The notes under the pieces were generated by a model. That model made no database searches, had not been told where the DNA came from, and saw nothing but the letters and a program-made list of their open reading frames with translations. 64,000 bases of DNA, from the NCBI RefSeq assembly GCF_006385555.1, contig NZ_CP041036.1, positions 4,340,001 to 4,404,000 on the forward strand, in the 5' to 3' direction. Both the position numbers and the translations under genes were made by a program. The stretch is from Shewanella polaris (GTDB lineage: Bacteria; Pseudomonadota; Gammaproteobacteria; Enterobacterales; Shewanellaceae). This document shows, in pieces, positions 47,701 to 54,659 of the stretch; positions within the stretch are counted from its first letter, which is position 1; each line of letters opens with the position of its first letter.

Positions 47701-48550
47701 TATAAGTCGTTGCATCTGTTGAACTGTTACCATTTTTATTACTAATAACATTAATGGCAGCGCTATCTGTGGTGCTAAGTGACAAGGTAAAACCCGTTGC
47801 TGAAGATATTTCAACATCGGCGGTATCTGTCAATGTATAAGTGTTGCCACCTTCCCCTGTAAAAGTGAATTTACTGGCTATAACATCATTAAGCGCACCA
47901 GTTGTGGCATTGAAATTAGTACCTATGACGGTTAAGTCACCTGTAGAAGCGTTATAAGTTGCGCTAGTAATAGCTGTAGCTGTATGTAACACAAAACTAT
48001 CAAAGGTATCGTTAAAGCCAATAGCATCAGAAGTAATAACAATCTGATCAACAGCATCAAAGTTGCTGTCCATGATTTTAGTGCCACTGCCTACACTCGG
48101 CGAAAGGCTGCCTAAAGACAGTCCATCACGGAACCCCTCAATATTTACTATTGACGAGCTATATTGGCCATAGTAGAAGCTCACAAAATCAAATTCGTTA
48201 CCAGATGAGGTTTCTAAAGTAACAGTTTCTACTCCGCTAGAAGATAATGCAGCCAAGGCAGCAGAGCCACTTTCACCATTATCAGGATCTTTCCACCAAT
48301 TACCACCACTGTATATAATGACAATATCCCCATCAGTAAACCATGGGGAACCATTATCAACTTCAACAAAACCTAAACCTTCGAAATCTATTGTAATATC
48401 GCTTGGAATAGAGGCTGCATAACCAGAGGAGTTTATCGTTGTCACTATCACAGCACACAAAAATAGCCAATATTTTTTGAGTGCTTTCAGCATTCCTAAC
48501 AGGCAAGTATTTAAATAAATAATCTGAAAATCATTTTTACACCGTGACAT
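41738..48550 (-). CDS. Giant secreted repeat protein joined in frame to an outer-membrane barrel
   Basis: 2270 residues, probably a surface adhesin. Signal peptide about 1-46. A beta-rich N-domain (47-190) is followed by three repeats of about 120 residues (195-560) and four FN3-like domains alternating with three Ig-like domains in 172-residue units (563-1166). Then come cadherin-like, Calx-beta-like and calcium-binding DxDxDG segments (1166-1660). A cysteine-containing block with GHWCVQLTIEDGGPNDDDG (about 1780-1815) resembles choice-of-anchor-U domains. More cadherin-like repeats end at SSGGS (2034-2038), followed by a hydrophobic helix and Arg, like a GlyGly-CTERM sorting tail. The frame continues into a signal-peptide-like segment (2052-2083, ending HVQA) and a barrel of about 185 residues ending RYHF. 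AAGGA supports ATG 48550. Met2052 (42397) could be an internal start. Exact function unknown. Confidence 0.85.
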   Translation of the reverse strand: MSRCKNDFQIIYLNTCLLGMLKALKKYWLFLCAVIVTTINSSGYAASIPSDITIDFEGLGFVEVDNGSPWFTDGDIVIIYSGGNWWKDPDNGESGSAALAALSSSGVETVTLETSSGNEFDFVSFYYGQYSSSIVNIEGFRDGLSLGSLSPSVGSGTKIMDSNFDAVDQIVITSDAIGFNDTFDSFVLHTATAITSATYNASTGDLTVIGTNFNATTGALNDVIASKFTFTGEGGNTYTLTDTADVEISSATGFTLSLSTTDSAAINVISNKNGNSSTDATTYNLAGAAGFIADSSSTDDITANGITVLGVPVPTISSATYDASSGVLTAIGSGFTKRAGASNDIIANKFTLYGEGGASYTLTDTSNVEITSNTSISLTLSATDKAAYNLIANQNGQQSTDLSAYYLDAAEDWAAGADPALNVEDSSENKITVSNVAVPTLTSATYDYTSGVLVVTGSGYLSQQGATNDVVANKFTFTGEGGGTYSLTDTANVEVTSGTAFTLTLSTTDKSGVNVLLNKNGSSANDVTTYNLAAADDWAAGADAAINVADLTGNGIIASNVLTISSAPIIGTATAGNGQVSVTFSAPASNGGSAISAYTVTSSPGGNTASGTGSPLMIMGLTNGVAYTFKVTAINSTGTSSASSASNSVTPQASQAITFANPGAQNFGTTPILSASSTSGLTPTFTSSTTGVCTITSGGALTFVTTGTCTIDADQPGNSSYSAAATVSRSFSVNAVVPGALTAASASAGDTQASVSFTAPAFTGGSAITSYTVTSSPGGLTGSGMGSPITVAGLTNGVDYSFTITATNSTGTSVASSASNSVTPKASQTITFSNPGAQSFGSSPTLTATASSGLTPVFTSSTTGVCTVSSGGALALVTTGTCIINADQTGSTAYSPATQVSQSFSVNAVVAGAPSIGTATAGDTQVSVSFSAPASNGGAAITAYTVTSSPSGITSSGVGSPLTVTGLSNGTAYTFSVTATNSAGISAASSSSNSVTPKSAQTITFTDPGAQSIGSTPTLTASASSGLTPVFTSSTSSVCTVTSGGSLTFITAGNCTINANQAGNGAYLPAAQVSQTFTVNALVADAPSIGIATAGDTQATVSFSAPANNGGAAITAYTVTSSPSGITSSGAGSPLTVIGLTNGTPYTFSVTATNSAGTSAASSASNSVTPINANSAPVATNTNVSLDEDGSVSFSFTATDAENDVLNFEVLTQPTSGKLDKHGSVWLYTPDADFNGEDSVSFIAKDAELSSQPGLVSINVNPVNDEPQAMDDSYSKSLSVDNSYTIAVLDNDTDVDDDTLTIDGAAADVGSIQVEASQLKYQAPTDFVGPVTLRYTISDGQKGRSNAKVQLLITGENSEDAPVITAPDDITANATGLFTKLKLGVATAVDKAGNKLAVSLVNTQQLFAPGEHLAYWQATDSEGLSSIKSQKVTVNPLISISRNQVVAEGSEVQFSVFLNGPSPQYPVSIPYTVSGSSDANDHDLVDGVFEITSGLSESFSVNVFDDGVTEVDEELIISLDPSLNLSGQDETQLLITEANIAPQASIQVMQSNELRSQVSKVGGKVYISAKSRDMNLQDSLTEVWSTGVLVLESDADGSYFDPSTLDSGNYPISVVVTDDGVPELSTTVKLTLLVKESLPILTGADSDGDLIPDDQEGFTDADNDGIADYLDAILECNVLQEKSIEQVSFLAESQSGVCLRLGNTAQLNGNNGIEIQEADLSDDLQASNLGGLFDFELTDLPKLGDSVSIVIPQTLPVPTNAVYRKFVSGSWQDFVSNDNNSVMSTAGNSGYCPPPSAVEWQTGLNEGHWCVQLTIEDGGPNDDDGLANGTIVDPGGVAVMLTGNTLPLAVADAVTVSVNQEIDIDVLANDSDADGDALTVKQVISQFGTAEVLDNQQVSYLPADDFIGTDVLVYSISDGNGGTGSSKLTVTVVANRAPIAVDDIANTDDKTTLILDVLSNDTDADNQTLSVIAVSAQQGSVMIENNKIRYTPITGFEGIDTVSYTISDGEGGEASANVMVTVTAFKTQVVNNESSGGSMHWFWSGLLLLVIMLRIKPENGFRYYKVLSLGLVVLLASSSHVQAQESSAISPWYLDAVVGFSESVNTQAELQQEITSGQIEAFDKSNTSFGFSIGYQVNSVLAFELGYIDFGEGSTQISGESLNTDQYHELLKSVSPILPTGFSVGVELSLVEHDGWRFSVPVGVLIWESEVKSYSQGQTLTTQFDGTDWYTGMHLDYQFTRNWSAGLGMDYIALAPNDILSYQLNLRYHF
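45055..46860 (-). repeat. FN3/Ig tandem repeats inside the giant gene
   Basis: Units of about 515 bases start near 46860, 46350, 45825 and 45310; the last has only the FN3 half. Each codes an FN3-like domain (T-x-GDTQ-x-SVSFxAP ... VTSSP ... ATNS) followed by an Ig-like domain (QTITFxxPGAQ ... TGTCxIxADQ). The DNA identity is high enough by eye for recombination to change copy number. Confidence 0.85.
46860..47960 (-). repeat. N-terminal 120-residue tandem repeats inside the giant gene
   Basis: Three units of about 350-375 bases start near 47960, 47610 and 47240. Each codes SATY-(N/D)-xSTG-xL-x-VxGxxF, then NDxxAxKFTxxGEGG and TLTDTxxVE, and ends in a NGxxSTDxTxYxLAAA-like stretch. Confidence 0.82.
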
Positions 48551-48650
48551 GATATTTCCTTAACAAGCACTTGAGTCTTTTACATAAATTCGAATAGAAC
48601 AGATTTAGACTTATATTTAACACATTTAATTTAACTATATAATTTATATG

Positions 48651-48685
48651 AAAAAATTAATATTTATACTGCCAATAAATATTAA
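48651..48685 (-). terminator. AT-only hairpin at the end of the tail-collar gene
   Basis: TTAATATTTAT and its exact reverse complement flank a seven-base loop, followed by TTTTTT on the minus strand. The stem overlaps the stop codon. With no GC pairs in the stem it is at best a weak terminator, so read-through into the giant gene is likely. Confidence 0.4.
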
Positions 48686-49320
48686 TTATGCGCAGGGTAC
48701 TCTCCCTCTAAAGCAATAATAAAATTAATTCCTAGGTAAGGGTTTCTTACGGGGATAGGATTACCAATGCCAGTAGGTTCAATATTTACAGTGCCCGCAG
48801 AAGTCACCGGCCCACCGTTAAAGCCACCAAGCTGTGCTTTTGTTGTTCCAGGAGGCGTCTCAGTAAACAAGCCATTAAAAACTACATTAGAAGGGCCAGC
48901 AGTTGCCATTGTTGCCGACAAATAAGCAGTACTGCCAGATGTAGGTGGCACCATTGCATTAGCTGTTGAAGTGGCAACATCTGCAGTAATACTGACTGGA
49001 GCGGGTGTACCTGTAAAAGTGGAGGTATGTGAATGGCTTGGCAAGTGAGCTTGAGTCATATTAATAGCTTCAGAGCCCCCCCCCTCCGCTCGATCAATAA
49101 GTGATAAGCCAGGACCATGCCCCACACCTACAGGGCTACGACCGCGCAAATCTGGAACTCCAAAGGTAGTGGAACCATTACCACCATAAATAGTGCCTAA
49201 TATTGCAAACAACGCTGTATTGTCCGTAATAGACATCAGGTGTCCATCACAAAAAGCCCAACCACGGGGAGCAAAATTACCCGCAAACATACGGATTTCA
49301 CCAATAAATGGTTCTGACAT
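48682..49320 (-). CDS. Tail-collar domain protein (MdpB-like)
   Basis: 212 residues. The N-terminal FIGEIRMFAGNFAPRGWAFCDG and the FAILGTIYGGNGSTTFGVPDLRGR block are the classic phage tail-collar domain, found alone in so-called microcystin-dependent proteins of many bacteria. The C-terminal half is Thr/Ser/Gly-rich with a typical fibre-like fold end (NPYLGINFIIALEGEYP). No other phage gene is near, so it is not part of a prophage here. GGAGAG lies upstream of the ATG. It is 131 bases upstream of the giant repeat-protein gene on the same strand and probably co-transcribed. The role is unknown; a surface or trimeric fibre-like function is inferred from the fold. Confidence 0.88.
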   Translation of the reverse strand: MSEPFIGEIRMFAGNFAPRGWAFCDGHLMSITDNTALFAILGTIYGGNGSTTFGVPDLRGRSPVGVGHGPGLSLIDRAEGGGSEAINMTQAHLPSHSHTSTFTGTPAPVSITADVATSTANAMVPPTSGSTAYLSATMATAGPSNVVFNGLFTETPPGTTKAQLGGFNGGPVTSAGTVNIEPTGIGNPIPVRNPYLGINFIIALEGEYPAHN

Positions 49321-49600
49321 TGCGTCTCTCCTTAGATTATTTATGATTAAGTCTAGTTAACTTTGCTTGTTTCAAACATGAGTATTTCTGATGCTTCAAG
49401 CGAAAATAGTTAGCTAGAGTTATCAATAACGAGTCCCTTGCGGTTTATTGCCTACCACCTGGAAATACAATTAACATCTCAAAACAATATTGCAACCTTC
49501 AAGAAACATGAATATACATTAGATTATGCTTACAATAAAGTTGATCTAGATCAAAAACCTTCTTTTAATCTTCTATTTGTCACTCTTACAATAATTTCAT
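49321..49600. other. Regulatory spacer upstream of the tail-collar gene
   Basis: 280 bases without a gene. It carries a perfect FNR-type palindrome at 49541-49554 and should contain the promoter of the collar / giant-protein pair. Confidence 0.5.
49541..49554. promoter_or_regulatory. FNR/EtrA-type box
   Basis: TTGATCTAGATCAA matches the FNR consensus TTGATnnnnATCAA at all ten fixed positions. It lies 221 bases upstream of the tail-collar start. A weak -10-like TGTATA (49513-49518, minus strand) is at the distance expected for a class II FNR promoter. Confidence 0.65.
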
Positions 49601-50070
49601 TTAAATGCCGCATTGCCACTGCATACTTTCATGGGTTTCCGTAATATCTTGAAGCGTAAAACCTTGCTGAAGGTAAAGCGCTTTCGCCCTTGGATTGTCC
49701 CGCGCGACAGCCAAACGAATAGGCACATTCAGCACCTTGGCATCATGTTTAAGGGCATCTAACACAGCTGAACCAAAGCCTTTACTGTGCGCCTCTGGAG
49801 CGAGCACCACATCAACAAGGTGCAAACATTCTGGATTAATCGCTAAGGTCAGCTTGCCAATCACTTGAGCTTGGCAGCATAGGATATAATCCCTTGAACT
49901 AGGAAACTGGCTTTTATAGGACATTTTTTGCAGTTGATATTGCTGTTGCAATATCAAATCCACTGCAGCTTGGGGTAAATCAAGCTGATAGAAATCGCTG
50001 CGGGTAGCATAAAAAGCTCTGCCATGATAAATACGTCATCGTCACTAGCGGGGCGTACACTGAGGTTCAA
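49601..50070 (-). pseudogene. GNAT acetyltransferase with a one-base frameshift
   Basis: Two minus-strand frames together make one GNAT-family protein. The upstream frame, from TTG 50070, reads NLSVRPASDDDVFIMAELF. The downstream frame begins YATRSDFYQLDLPQAAVDL and continues through the acetyl-CoA-binding HSKGFGSAVLDAL block to the stop at 49601. They join at a run of five A at 50011-50015 (five T on the coding strand); six would restore the frame and give about 156 residues. The shorter frame from GTG 49963 (120 residues) lacks the N-terminal strand and helix. Either the gene is broken, or the assembly has a homopolymer error, or frameshifting occurs. It precedes the tail-collar gene on the same strand by 280 bases. 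Confidence 0.75.
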
Positions 50071-50343
50071 TCATGGGTTTAGCTGACTTAACATTAATAC
50101 CTACCAACAGAAGACAAGGTTAGCAATTGATTGTAGCTGGCTGATAATGCCACGATGCTACTCGTTTGAATTTAGCCACAAGCAAATATTTTAATAACCA
50201 TGGTTAACAAGAGTTATACATTTAGGCCCTGATCTTTGCAGTATCAAAGTGGTGCCATAAATGTTAAAAACTAACTTCAAGGCTAGTACAAGTAGAGATA
50301 ACCACAAGTGATTGCAATGCTTTTTTCTGCAAAGGATTAATTG

Positions 50344-51009
50344 ATGTTTGACTGGAATGCTATAGACACAGTGCTGCTCGATATGGATGGTACGCTGTTA
50401 GATTTACACTTTGATAACCACTTTTGGTTACATCTCGTGCCACAACAATTAAGCATACAACGCCAAATAAGCTTGGATGAAGCCAATACACTCGTCAAAC
50501 AAGCTTACTATGAAGTGATCGGCACCTTAGATTGGTATTGCCTTGATTACTGGCAAAGCTACTTACAACTCGACATTTTGGCTTTACATCATACATCCGC
50601 AGACAGAATTAAACTTCGCCAAGACAGCATGCCTTTTTTACAGGCATTGGCTGGAGCAAGTAAGCAACGTATTTTGTTTACTAATGCTCACCCCCAAAGT
50701 TTAGCGCTTAAGCTAACTCATACCAATTTAGCCCATGGATTAGACGATATGTTATCGAGTCATGAGAGCGGTTACCCTAAAGAACATCCGCAATTTTGGC
50801 AGTATGCATTTGATAAATTTAAGTTAGATCCATCGCGGTGTTTATTTATTGACGACAGCGAAGTGATTTTAGCGGCATCAAAAAAGGCAGGCGTAGGTTA
50901 TCAGCTCGGAATTAAAAACCCAGACAGCCAAAAACCTCATATTGAATTTGCCGACTTCCCAGCAATTACCGATTACCAGCCACTATCACTGGCACTTCAA
51001 TCTGTATAG
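50344..51009 (+). CDS. yrfG: GMP/IMP nucleotidase YrfG, HAD family
   Basis: Haloacid-dehalogenase phosphatase; the E. coli protein dephosphorylates purine mononucleotides. It has 221 residues. The nucleophile motif LLDMDGTLLDL is at about 11-21, the motif II Thr/Asn in LFTNAHP, the motif III Lys in GYPKEHPQFW, and the acidic motif IV is FIDDSEV. ATG 50344 has AAGGA eight bases upstream; the TTG at 50341 is less likely. In E. coli it lies between nudE and hslR; here both neighbours are displaced by inserted blocks. Confidence 0.92.
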   Translation: MFDWNAIDTVLLDMDGTLLDLHFDNHFWLHLVPQQLSIQRQISLDEANTLVKQAYYEVIGTLDWYCLDYWQSYLQLDILALHHTSADRIKLRQDSMPFLQALAGASKQRILFTNAHPQSLALKLTHTNLAHGLDDMLSSHESGYPKEHPQFWQYAFDKFKLDPSRCLFIDDSEVILAASKKAGVGYQLGIKNPDSQKPHIEFADFPAITDYQPLSLALQSV

Positions 51010-51111
51010 CCATTATTGAAGCAATAGAAACGACTAGGGTATTTGAAACTACGGTAAACAAGGGACATTATCTTAACTAATACCAAGAATACAAATACAT
51101 GGTCACGAATA

Positions 51112-51143
51112 TAAAAACGCCTTGATAGTGATATCAAGGCGTT
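51112..51143 (-). terminator. Terminator of the gsp operon
   Basis: On the minus strand AACGCCTTGATA pairs perfectly with TATCAAGGCGTT (12 bp, four-base loop), followed by TTTTATATT. It lies 25 bases after gspN. Confidence 0.93.
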
Positions 51144-51167
51144 AGTTATTCAAGGATACTTTATTGA

Positions 51168-51929
51168 TTACAGTCCAGGCACAACACCTTGATAGTTGAT
51201 AGGGTAATACCCTTGGCTGTCTTGTCGACCTAAGAATGATAACGAGTCTCGTAAATCTTTAGGCTGAGCATCGGTCGGTTTAATTTTAGCACTGACCTTA
51301 ACCAAGTTTGACTCGCCTAGAATAACGGTCCCCGTTAAGCCTAATACGTTTTGGGTTTCATCAGTGGCGATTTGTAATTGGCCATCAAGACAACTGAGCC
51401 CCAATGCGATATTGCCCAATGGGTAAACACCATATTGATTTTTAACATTTGTATTATTTAAAAATAATTTACCGTTTAATTGCTCACACCATGGCTCGCC
51501 TTGCTTTAAGGCTTCAACCATTAAGCTCACGTCACCATCAATTTTAGTTTTAAAAGGTAAGCGAGCATCCGCTAATAAAAAGCTGTCGGGTAGATCAATA
51601 CGGATATTTTTCGCACTCAGCCCTGATAATGACCAACTAATACTGCCTTTACCATTTACAGGTGTAGCACGACTGCCTACGTTAATATCGATATTAGCTT
51701 TACCAGCTAATAGTCCCCACGGGCTTAATTTCCAGCTAACCTGTTCAATCTGTTTTTTATCAATGGTGATTAATGCCGCTTTTCCTTGCCAAAGCGTACC
51801 CTCAGCACCGCTGATAGCCACATTACTCGGCAATGGAGCAATACTGACTAACCAGTTTGCCGGTAAATAAACCAATAAAAACACTAGGTAAATAATGACG
51901 CCAATGACTATTTTTGAAAATAAGCTCAC
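51168..51929 (-). CDS. gspN: Type II secretion protein N
   Basis: Last gene of the secretion operon; GspN is an inner-membrane-anchored periplasmic protein present in some T2SS and often dispensable. It has 253 residues: one N-terminal helix (about 6-28), then a beta-rich periplasmic domain (GTLWQGKA... WKLSPWGLL). It starts with GTG 51929 behind AAGGA, ten bases after gspM. Confidence 0.92.
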   Translation of the reverse strand: MSLFSKIVIGVIIYLVFLLVYLPANWLVSIAPLPSNVAISGAEGTLWQGKAALITIDKKQIEQVSWKLSPWGLLAGKANIDINVGSRATPVNGKGSISWSLSGLSAKNIRIDLPDSFLLADARLPFKTKIDGDVSLMVEALKQGEPWCEQLNGKLFLNNTNVKNQYGVYPLGNIALGLSCLDGQLQIATDETQNVLGLTGTVILGESNLVKVSAKIKPTDAQPKDLRDSLSFLGRQDSQGYYPINYQGVVPGL

Positions 51930-51938
51930 AAAAAATCC

Positions 51939-52415
51939 TTACTGAGAAAGCTGAATACGTCTTACTTTTACAAAACCAGCAACGTCTGATTCGGTTAGAT
52001 CTACACTGTCCAACGTTAAGCCTTTTTGCTCTACTAAGTCATGTAAGTAACCTAATAACGCATCAAATGGCACGTCATCCATCCATAGTTGTATTTTATC
52101 GCCTTGCGGCTGCATACGAGTGATCTCTAATTTATATTGACCAGCCGTTTGATTTACCACAGAACTTAAACTTCCACGAACTTTAGCTTGCGCACCCGCC
52201 TGTTTAAGACCGGCGATTTTATTGGCGGTTTGTTTAACATAATTTAACGTTTGCTGCGCTGCACTGTTATCACGCTCTGCAGTTTCTTGAGCATTCGAAA
52301 TCGGTGTCCAAATGCCCCAATAAACAATACCAATAACCAATATTGCAGCACAAAATCCAACAAGTTGTTGCTCTCTAATGGCTAGACTTTGCCACCAACT
52401 ACGCATGTTTTCCAT
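51939..52415 (-). CDS. gspM: Type II secretion protein M
   Basis: Bitopic inner-membrane component that stabilises GspL. It has 158 residues: a short cytoplasmic N-terminus, a transmembrane helix (about 18-38, FCAAILVIGIVYWGI), a helical stretch and a ferredoxin-like periplasmic domain. The ATG follows the gspL stop by one base. Confidence 0.93.
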   Translation of the reverse strand: MENMRSWWQSLAIREQQLVGFCAAILVIGIVYWGIWTPISNAQETAERDNSAAQQTLNYVKQTANKIAGLKQAGAQAKVRGSLSSVVNQTAGQYKLEITRMQPQGDKIQLWMDDVPFDALLGYLHDLVEQKGLTLDSVDLTESDVAGFVKVRRIQLSQ

Positions 52416-52416
52416 G

Positions 52417-53622
52417 TTATTTAATCCTTAACGTCAGTGTGCTGGTAACACTTTCTTCGTTACTGTTCATGGCACCACCGTCGAGCTGGTAGTCTTTGCT
52501 AACAAGTTCTTTAAACTTATCGATTTGACCATAGGTTTTTGCTGTCACTTGCATACGTAATTCATTACGATTTGCTTCATAACGCAATGAGTTCGGTTTG
52601 AGTTCTGGTACTTTACTAAACGCTGGCTTTAAACCGTCTAACATTTCAAAAAATACCGCGCCACCACCTTGACCTTGCATGCTGCGCAATTGACTGCCCA
52701 TCTGTGAGCGCATATTAACAATGCGGTTTACACCCGGAACGGCTTGCTTAAAAATCAATTCACTTTGAGCTTGCAGCTCTGCGGTGTGGTTATTAAGTTG
52801 ATGAATGGATAAGCCTTTATTCGCCAAGGCTAAAACAATCGCAATCACCAAGACAATAGCAGTGTTTTTCCAGATGAATAACTGTTTACTGTATTCATGC
52901 TTAGGTTTATAAATGCCACTGAGCAAATTGATTGGGGCATTCAAAATGCCTTTTGCTAATACCATCATAGGTAAATCTAGCGGCTTGTTATTAATCTCCA
53001 CACCTTCAAATGCAATATCGTCACTATAACTTGCTATGCTAATAGACTCATTGTCACTGAGTTGTGCCGCCGAGAGTAACTGCGGTAGTGCAAATGCAGA
53101 CCATGCTTTAGGTAAACTAACGCCGCCACCTTCTGAGGTTCTAATTAAATATTCGCTGCCAACACTCATTGCCGCCCAACGGCATTGTTCTAGAGGCAAG
53201 GCTAAACAATCAGGTACGATACGTTTCACTTTTAAGCCAGCATTATGCAGCCATTCTAGCCATATTTGCATTTGTTCATGCGCCACAGCTGCCACATTGA
53301 GCTGCTCACCTTCACGAGGCCCAACAACAAAATGCATTTTATCTACATCGGTTGCTAGTGATTCTTCTAACATGTATGGCAATGCCATTAATGCTTGGCG
53401 TTGACCTTTTTCGGGTAACATAATTTGTGTCAATGTCATATTGGCCGCTGGCACAAGTACATCAACAGGACGATTACCCGCCCGCTCAGTTAAACTGCTG
53501 AGACTCGCGGCATCAGATAACTCACCAGAAGCGATGATTTCTTGCTCTTGTTCTGACCATACTAGCCACGAACATGGGTGTTCTGATGTTTTTCCTAACC
53601 GGATAAATAGCCGTTCAGACAC
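52417..53622 (-). CDS. gspL: Type II secretion protein L
   Basis: Bitopic protein that links the GspE ATPase to the periplasmic machinery. It has 401 residues. The cytoplasmic actin-like domain spans about 1-240, the transmembrane helix about 250-268 (NTAIVLVIAIVLALA) and a periplasmic ferredoxin-like domain ends the protein. It starts with GTG 53622, with GGAG eight bases upstream. Confidence 0.94.
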   Translation of the reverse strand: MSERLFIRLGKTSEHPCSWLVWSEQEQEIIASGELSDAASLSSLTERAGNRPVDVLVPAANMTLTQIMLPEKGQRQALMALPYMLEESLATDVDKMHFVVGPREGEQLNVAAVAHEQMQIWLEWLHNAGLKVKRIVPDCLALPLEQCRWAAMSVGSEYLIRTSEGGGVSLPKAWSAFALPQLLSAAQLSDNESISIASYSDDIAFEGVEINNKPLDLPMMVLAKGILNAPINLLSGIYKPKHEYSKQLFIWKNTAIVLVIAIVLALANKGLSIHQLNNHTAELQAQSELIFKQAVPGVNRIVNMRSQMGSQLRSMQGQGGGAVFFEMLDGLKPAFSKVPELKPNSLRYEANRNELRMQVTAKTYGQIDKFKELVSKDYQLDGGAMNSNEESVTSTLTLRIK

Positions 53623-53672
53623 TGTTATTCTCCACCAATCTCAATACGTATTGTTACGTAATGAATTTGTTA

Positions 53673-54659
53673 TTATTGTTGACCACCATACTGACGGGTG
53701 AGTACATCTAAATTGTTACCATTGCGCTTAAGTACACTTTCCATTCGAAATATTGCATTATCGACTTTGGCGCCAGCCTTTAATGAGAAATACTGACTGT
53801 CTACTACAAAACTCGACTTTACATCCGCGTCCAGTGTCACACCACTGAGCGACGAACTTTCCCAAAACTCTTCAATCTTTTCGTATCCATCACCAGGCCG
53901 ACTGTTAATAATACTTTCAGCTTCGCTGACCGAAATCTTATTTTCTAGCATTCCAGCAAGTAAAGCCGCTTGCTCAACCTTAATGGTATTCACATTTAAT
54001 AACTGGCTATTTTCACCGGGTATGGCACACACATAAGGTGATAGATTTAAATATACATCTTGGCTAAACCCTAGTACGGCCCGTAATTCACTGCGATGCT
54101 GCATCAAGGTATTAGCGGCACGATACGGCACATTACGCGATTCATATTCGGCATCTTCAGCACCATAAGAACCAGCCAAGGTATCTTCGTCAATATAATC
54201 TTTAAGCATATAGGTAAACTGCTCTGCGCCAAACTCATCAACACCTAAACTGATAAGTAACGATTGAAACTGTTGTGCTGCAACGGTCAATTTAGGTTGG
54301 CCATTTTCAGTTTTTGTTGATTCTTGGCCAACAGCATTAACATTAAAACATGCCCGCATATCTTGTATTTCACCAACAATCTGACCATATTCAGCTGGGA
54401 AAACGACATCAGCTAAAGCCCAGTATTGCTGTAAATGTACCGTCCCGTCTGAATCTTCAAAGTCTTGCTTGAGGACTTTCATTGCAAGCTCTTCTGCAGA
54501 AAGCGCATACCAATAGGCTTGATCATATTGGGCTAAATTAAGCGTTCGCCTCATGGAAAGCTGATTACGACTGCTAATATTGGTCGCAATAACCACTACC
54601 ATGGCAACAATCAACATCACCACAATAAGTGCTACACCACGCTGCTTTTGGCCACCCAT
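53673..54659 (-). CDS. gspK: Type II secretion minor pseudopilin K
   Basis: Tip pseudopilin that forms a complex with GspI and GspJ. It has 328 residues. The leader MGGQKQRG is followed by VALIVVMLIVAMVVVIA, the hydrophobic helix lacking the Glu5 seen in major pilins, as is normal for GspK. The large helical domain includes SAM-like repeats and calcium-site acidic residues (DYIDEDT). Its start overlaps the gspJ stop (TAATG). Confidence 0.95.
   Translation of the reverse strand: MGGQKQRGVALIVVMLIVAMVVVIATNISSRNQLSMRRTLNLAQYDQAYWYALSAEELAMKVLKQDFEDSDGTVHLQQYWALADVVFPAEYGQIVGEIQDMRACFNVNAVGQESTKTENGQPKLTVAAQQFQSLLISLGVDEFGAEQFTYMLKDYIDEDTLAGSYGAEDAEYESRNVPYRAANTLMQHRSELRAVLGFSQDVYLNLSPYVCAIPGENSQLLNVNTIKVEQAALLAGMLENKISVSEAESIINSRPGDGYEKIEEFWESSSLSGVTLDADVKSSFVVDSQYFSLKAGAKVDNAIFRMESVLKRNGNNLDVLTRQYGGQQ

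Noticed and set aside
45055..47960. Possible CRISPR or satellite array
   Set aside because: The repeats are hundreds of bases long, coding and in frame within one protein.
48682..49320. Prophage or tailocin remnant suggested by the tail-collar gene
   Set aside because: No other structural, lysis or integrase gene is nearby; single collar-domain genes are common in bacteria.
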